From: an uncultured Bacilli bacterium | GTDB lineage: Bacteria; Bacillota_I; Bacilli_A; RF39; UBA660 | Assembly (NCBI GenBank): GCA_947623755.1 | Contig: CANQHB010000040.1 | Span: 1-7,401 of the forward strand | Direction of reading: 5' to 3' | DNA length: 7,401 bases | In this document: piece after piece, positions 6,543-7,401 of the stretch | Layout: every line of letters starts with the position of its first letter | How positions within the stretch are numbered: the stretch's first letter is position 1 | The notes under the pieces: generated by a model | What the model saw: the letters and a program-made list of their open reading frames with translations, nothing else | Databases searched by the model: none | What the model was told of the DNA's origin: nothing | Made by a program: the position numbers and the translations under genes

Positions 6543-6939
6543 CGACAAAATCCTTAATTAAGCGATAGTTGGCTTGTTCTTTTTTGACTTTAATTTCAAT
6601 TGCCGACATGAGATTGTTTAACATGTTAGAGATTAGGATACTGCTTTTGGCCTCGGTTAGTTTAGTTTTGTAGGTATTGTCGTTTTTAGTTTCTAAAACA
6701 TAAGCACAGTCATCAATTATTTCAATTAAATTGACGTTATGACGATTTAAAACGCTTTTTACTTTGGCTTTGGCATTCATGGGGAACCCAACTTTATTTT
6801 CACGGATTTGGTAGCCAAAGAAATAATTTAATAAGTAGGCGTCGTCTTCAAAAGAATAGTAGAAATTACCAGATTTTATTAGAACAACATAGTCTGGATA
6901 CATTTCTTTAAATTTTATATATTTATCAACTGTTTTCAT
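6532..6939 (-). CDS. MutS domain I-like protein (MSL accessory of DGR-type RT)
   Basis: This 135-residue protein resembles the N-terminal mismatch-recognition domain of MutS alone, with no clamp or ATPase. MYPDYVVLIKSGNFYYSFEDDA (13-34) aligns with the MutS block around GDFYELF..DA. KVGFPMNAKAKVKSVLNRHNVNLIEIID (49-76) aligns with the MutS block GIPYHA...YLAKLV...VAICEQ. The Phe of the MutS Phe-x-Glu mismatch-reading motif is kept (F26) but the Glu is Tyr (Y28). The last 40 residues are a charged helix. MutS-like (MSL) genes have been reported as DGR accessories; their job is not established. The ATG at 6939 is preceded by a strong GGAGG 7 bases away, so an in-frame GTG at 6954, which overlaps that site, is rejected. 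It is the first gene of the operon. Confidence 0.8.
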   Translation of the reverse strand: MKTVDKYIKFKEMYPDYVVLIKSGNFYYSFEDDAYLLNYFFGYQIRENKVGFPMNAKAKVKSVLNRHNVNLIEIIDDCAYVLETKNDNTYKTKLTEAKSSILISNMLNNLMSAIEIKVKKEQANYRLIKDFVDEL

Positions 6940-6989
6940 ATTAATCCCTCCCACAATTTTGTAGTTAAGATAATACTGCCCATCATAAC

Positions 6990-7052
6990 TAAGATAAATA
7001 TAAATGATAAAAATATGCTTTATTTATCATATTCTTATATAAGATAAATATA
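6990..7052. repeat. 13-bp direct repeats in the operon leader
   Basis: TAAGATAAATATA occurs exactly at 6990-7002 and 7040-7052, 50 bp apart. A shorter relative, TAAGATAATA, is at 6966-6975. The right copy covers the -10 element of the operon promoter. They might be regulator sites; AT-richness makes chance likely for part of the match. Confidence 0.45.
7004..7044 (-). promoter_or_regulatory. dyads at the start of the RT operon transcript (possible operator or leader hairpin)
   Basis: TCTTATATAAGA at 7033-7044 is a perfect 12-bp palindrome spanning the predicted start point. Just downstream, ATGATAAA (7004-7011) and TTTATCAT (7023-7030) form a perfect 8-bp inverted repeat with an 11-nt loop. 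Either could bind a repressor; the second could fold in the leader RNA. Confidence 0.35.
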
Positions 7053-7075
7053 TATTAGAAGTCGAATTTTGTCAA
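7047..7075 (-). promoter_or_regulatory. promoter of the MSL-Avd-RT operon
   Basis: The minus strand has a perfect TTGACA (7075-7070), a 17-bp spacer and TATATT (7052-7047), the same hexamers and spacing as rRNA promoter P2 in this window. The start would be near 7040, with a leader of about 100 nt before the MSL start codon. It predicts strong housekeeping-sigma transcription unless repressed. Confidence 0.75.
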
Positions 7076-7191
7076 TAAAAAATGGTTACTTTTAGTAAAC
7101 TTTTTGAAGGCTAATTTAATGATATTTAACTTTTATCAATATACTTAAGAAATACTTAATTAAAAGCAATTTTATTATTTAATTTGTTTCT

Positions 7192-7233
7192 AAAAAAACA
7201 AAAAAGGCACTTCTCTTAATTAAGATAAGTGTC
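7192..7233 (-). terminator. intrinsic terminator of a transcript entering from the right
   Basis: On the minus strand, 7233-7206 forms a 12-pair stem (one mismatch, one G-U) around an AATT loop within TTAATTAA, followed by TTTTTGTTTTTTT (7205-7193). It isolates the RT operon from whatever is transcribed from beyond 7401. Confidence 0.75.
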
Positions 7234-7259
7234 CATCAAAAGTAATTTGTTTTTGTAGG

Positions 7260-7400
7260 CATTTAGTCCTTAAATGTTCTACAATTTTATTGTAACATAA
7301 TTTTTATAAATTACAACTAAATATGGCAGAGTTAAAACTCTACCATAAAAAGATAATCATATCTTGCCAATATTTGAATAAGAAAGCAATACTGGCAAGA
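7260..7400. repeat. tandem inverted repeats at the window's right edge
   Basis: Four dyads follow one another: CATTTA/TAAATG (7260-7276), TACAAT/ATTGTA (7280-7294), ATGGCAGAGTT/AACTCTACCAT (7323-7346, one mismatch) and a 13-bp stem with one mismatch, TCTTGCCAATATT/AATACTGGCAAGA (7362-7400, 13-nt loop). With the terminator at 7192-7233 they could be a structured RNA or a hairpin-rich 3' untranslated region. Function unknown. Confidence 0.45.
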
Positions 7401-7401
7401 A

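Larger units (their letters stand above)
6940..7401 (-). other. upstream region of the RT operon (no protein gene)
   Basis: This 462-base AT-rich stretch holds, read on the minus strand from the right edge, a series of small hairpins (7260-7400), an intrinsic terminator (7192-7233), about 110 bases where I see nothing, the operon promoter (7075-7047), and a roughly 100-nt leader with a palindrome, an inverted repeat and direct repeats. No open frame with a ribosome binding site was found on either strand. No adenine-rich repeat that could serve as a DGR template repeat is visible. Confidence 0.7.

Noticed and set aside
6990..7052. Direct repeats considered as a DGR template/variable repeat pair
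   Set aside because: They are only 13 bp, identical with no A-specific differences, lie in a promoter and are not in a coding target.
7260..7400. Ends of an insertion sequence
   Set aside because: The inverted repeats are close-spaced hairpins, not ends of an element, and no transposase or target duplication is visible.
7192..7401. CRISPR array or tRNA gene in the hairpin-rich segment
   Set aside because: The repeats are inverted and differ from one another, with no regular spacers, and no cloverleaf with a T-arm motif is present.

Overview
The window looks like a chromosomal segment of a low-GC Bacillota bacterium, probably an uncultured Bacilli/Erysipelotrichia- or RF39-like gut lineage. 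The evidence is AT-rich DNA, a Gram-positive-type 16S rRNA start, TTGACA/TATAAT-type promoters with extended -10 elements, GGAGG-type ribosome binding sites, a standard genetic code with TGG for Trp, and Bacillus-type proteins (YgaC/Ntdp, YdcC, CtpA/B, DUF378). The exact lineage is inference.

Left part (1-903): the 5' portion of a 16S rRNA gene on the minus strand, with its leader (a boxA-like antitermination element) and two tandem promoters, TTGACA-N17-TATATT and TTGACT-N17-TATATT. Each promoter is preceded by A-tracts repeated about every 10 bp. The 16S carries a base change inside the widely used 338/341 universal priming and FISH site.

Middle part (904-5076): four minus-strand housekeeping or cell-envelope genes, mostly with their own control signals. 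They are a DUF402/Ntdp nucleotide phosphatase, an S41 C-terminal processing protease with a PDZ domain, a membrane-anchored thioredoxin-fold protein without redox cysteines, and a YdcC-like lipoprotein with an Asn-rich linker. A small plus-strand DUF378 membrane protein is divergent from the lipoprotein gene and ends at a hairpin terminator facing the next operon.

Right part (5093-7075): a compact three-gene operon on the minus strand, MutS-domain-I-like protein -> Avd-like four-helix-bundle protein -> reverse transcriptase. All three genes overlap and share a strong predicted promoter (TTGACA-N17-TATATT). The RT has DGR-type motifs (LPIGNMTSQ, YMDD), and with Avd and a MutS-like (MSL) protein this is the protein set of a diversity-generating retroelement. 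However, no template repeat, variable repeat or C-type-lectin target gene is visible in the window. The cassette is therefore either a DGR whose RNA and target lie off to the right or elsewhere, or a derived DGR-like RT system. The last 200 bases hold a run of hairpins ending in a minus-strand terminator, belonging to something beyond the window edge. The cassette is the most interesting item here.
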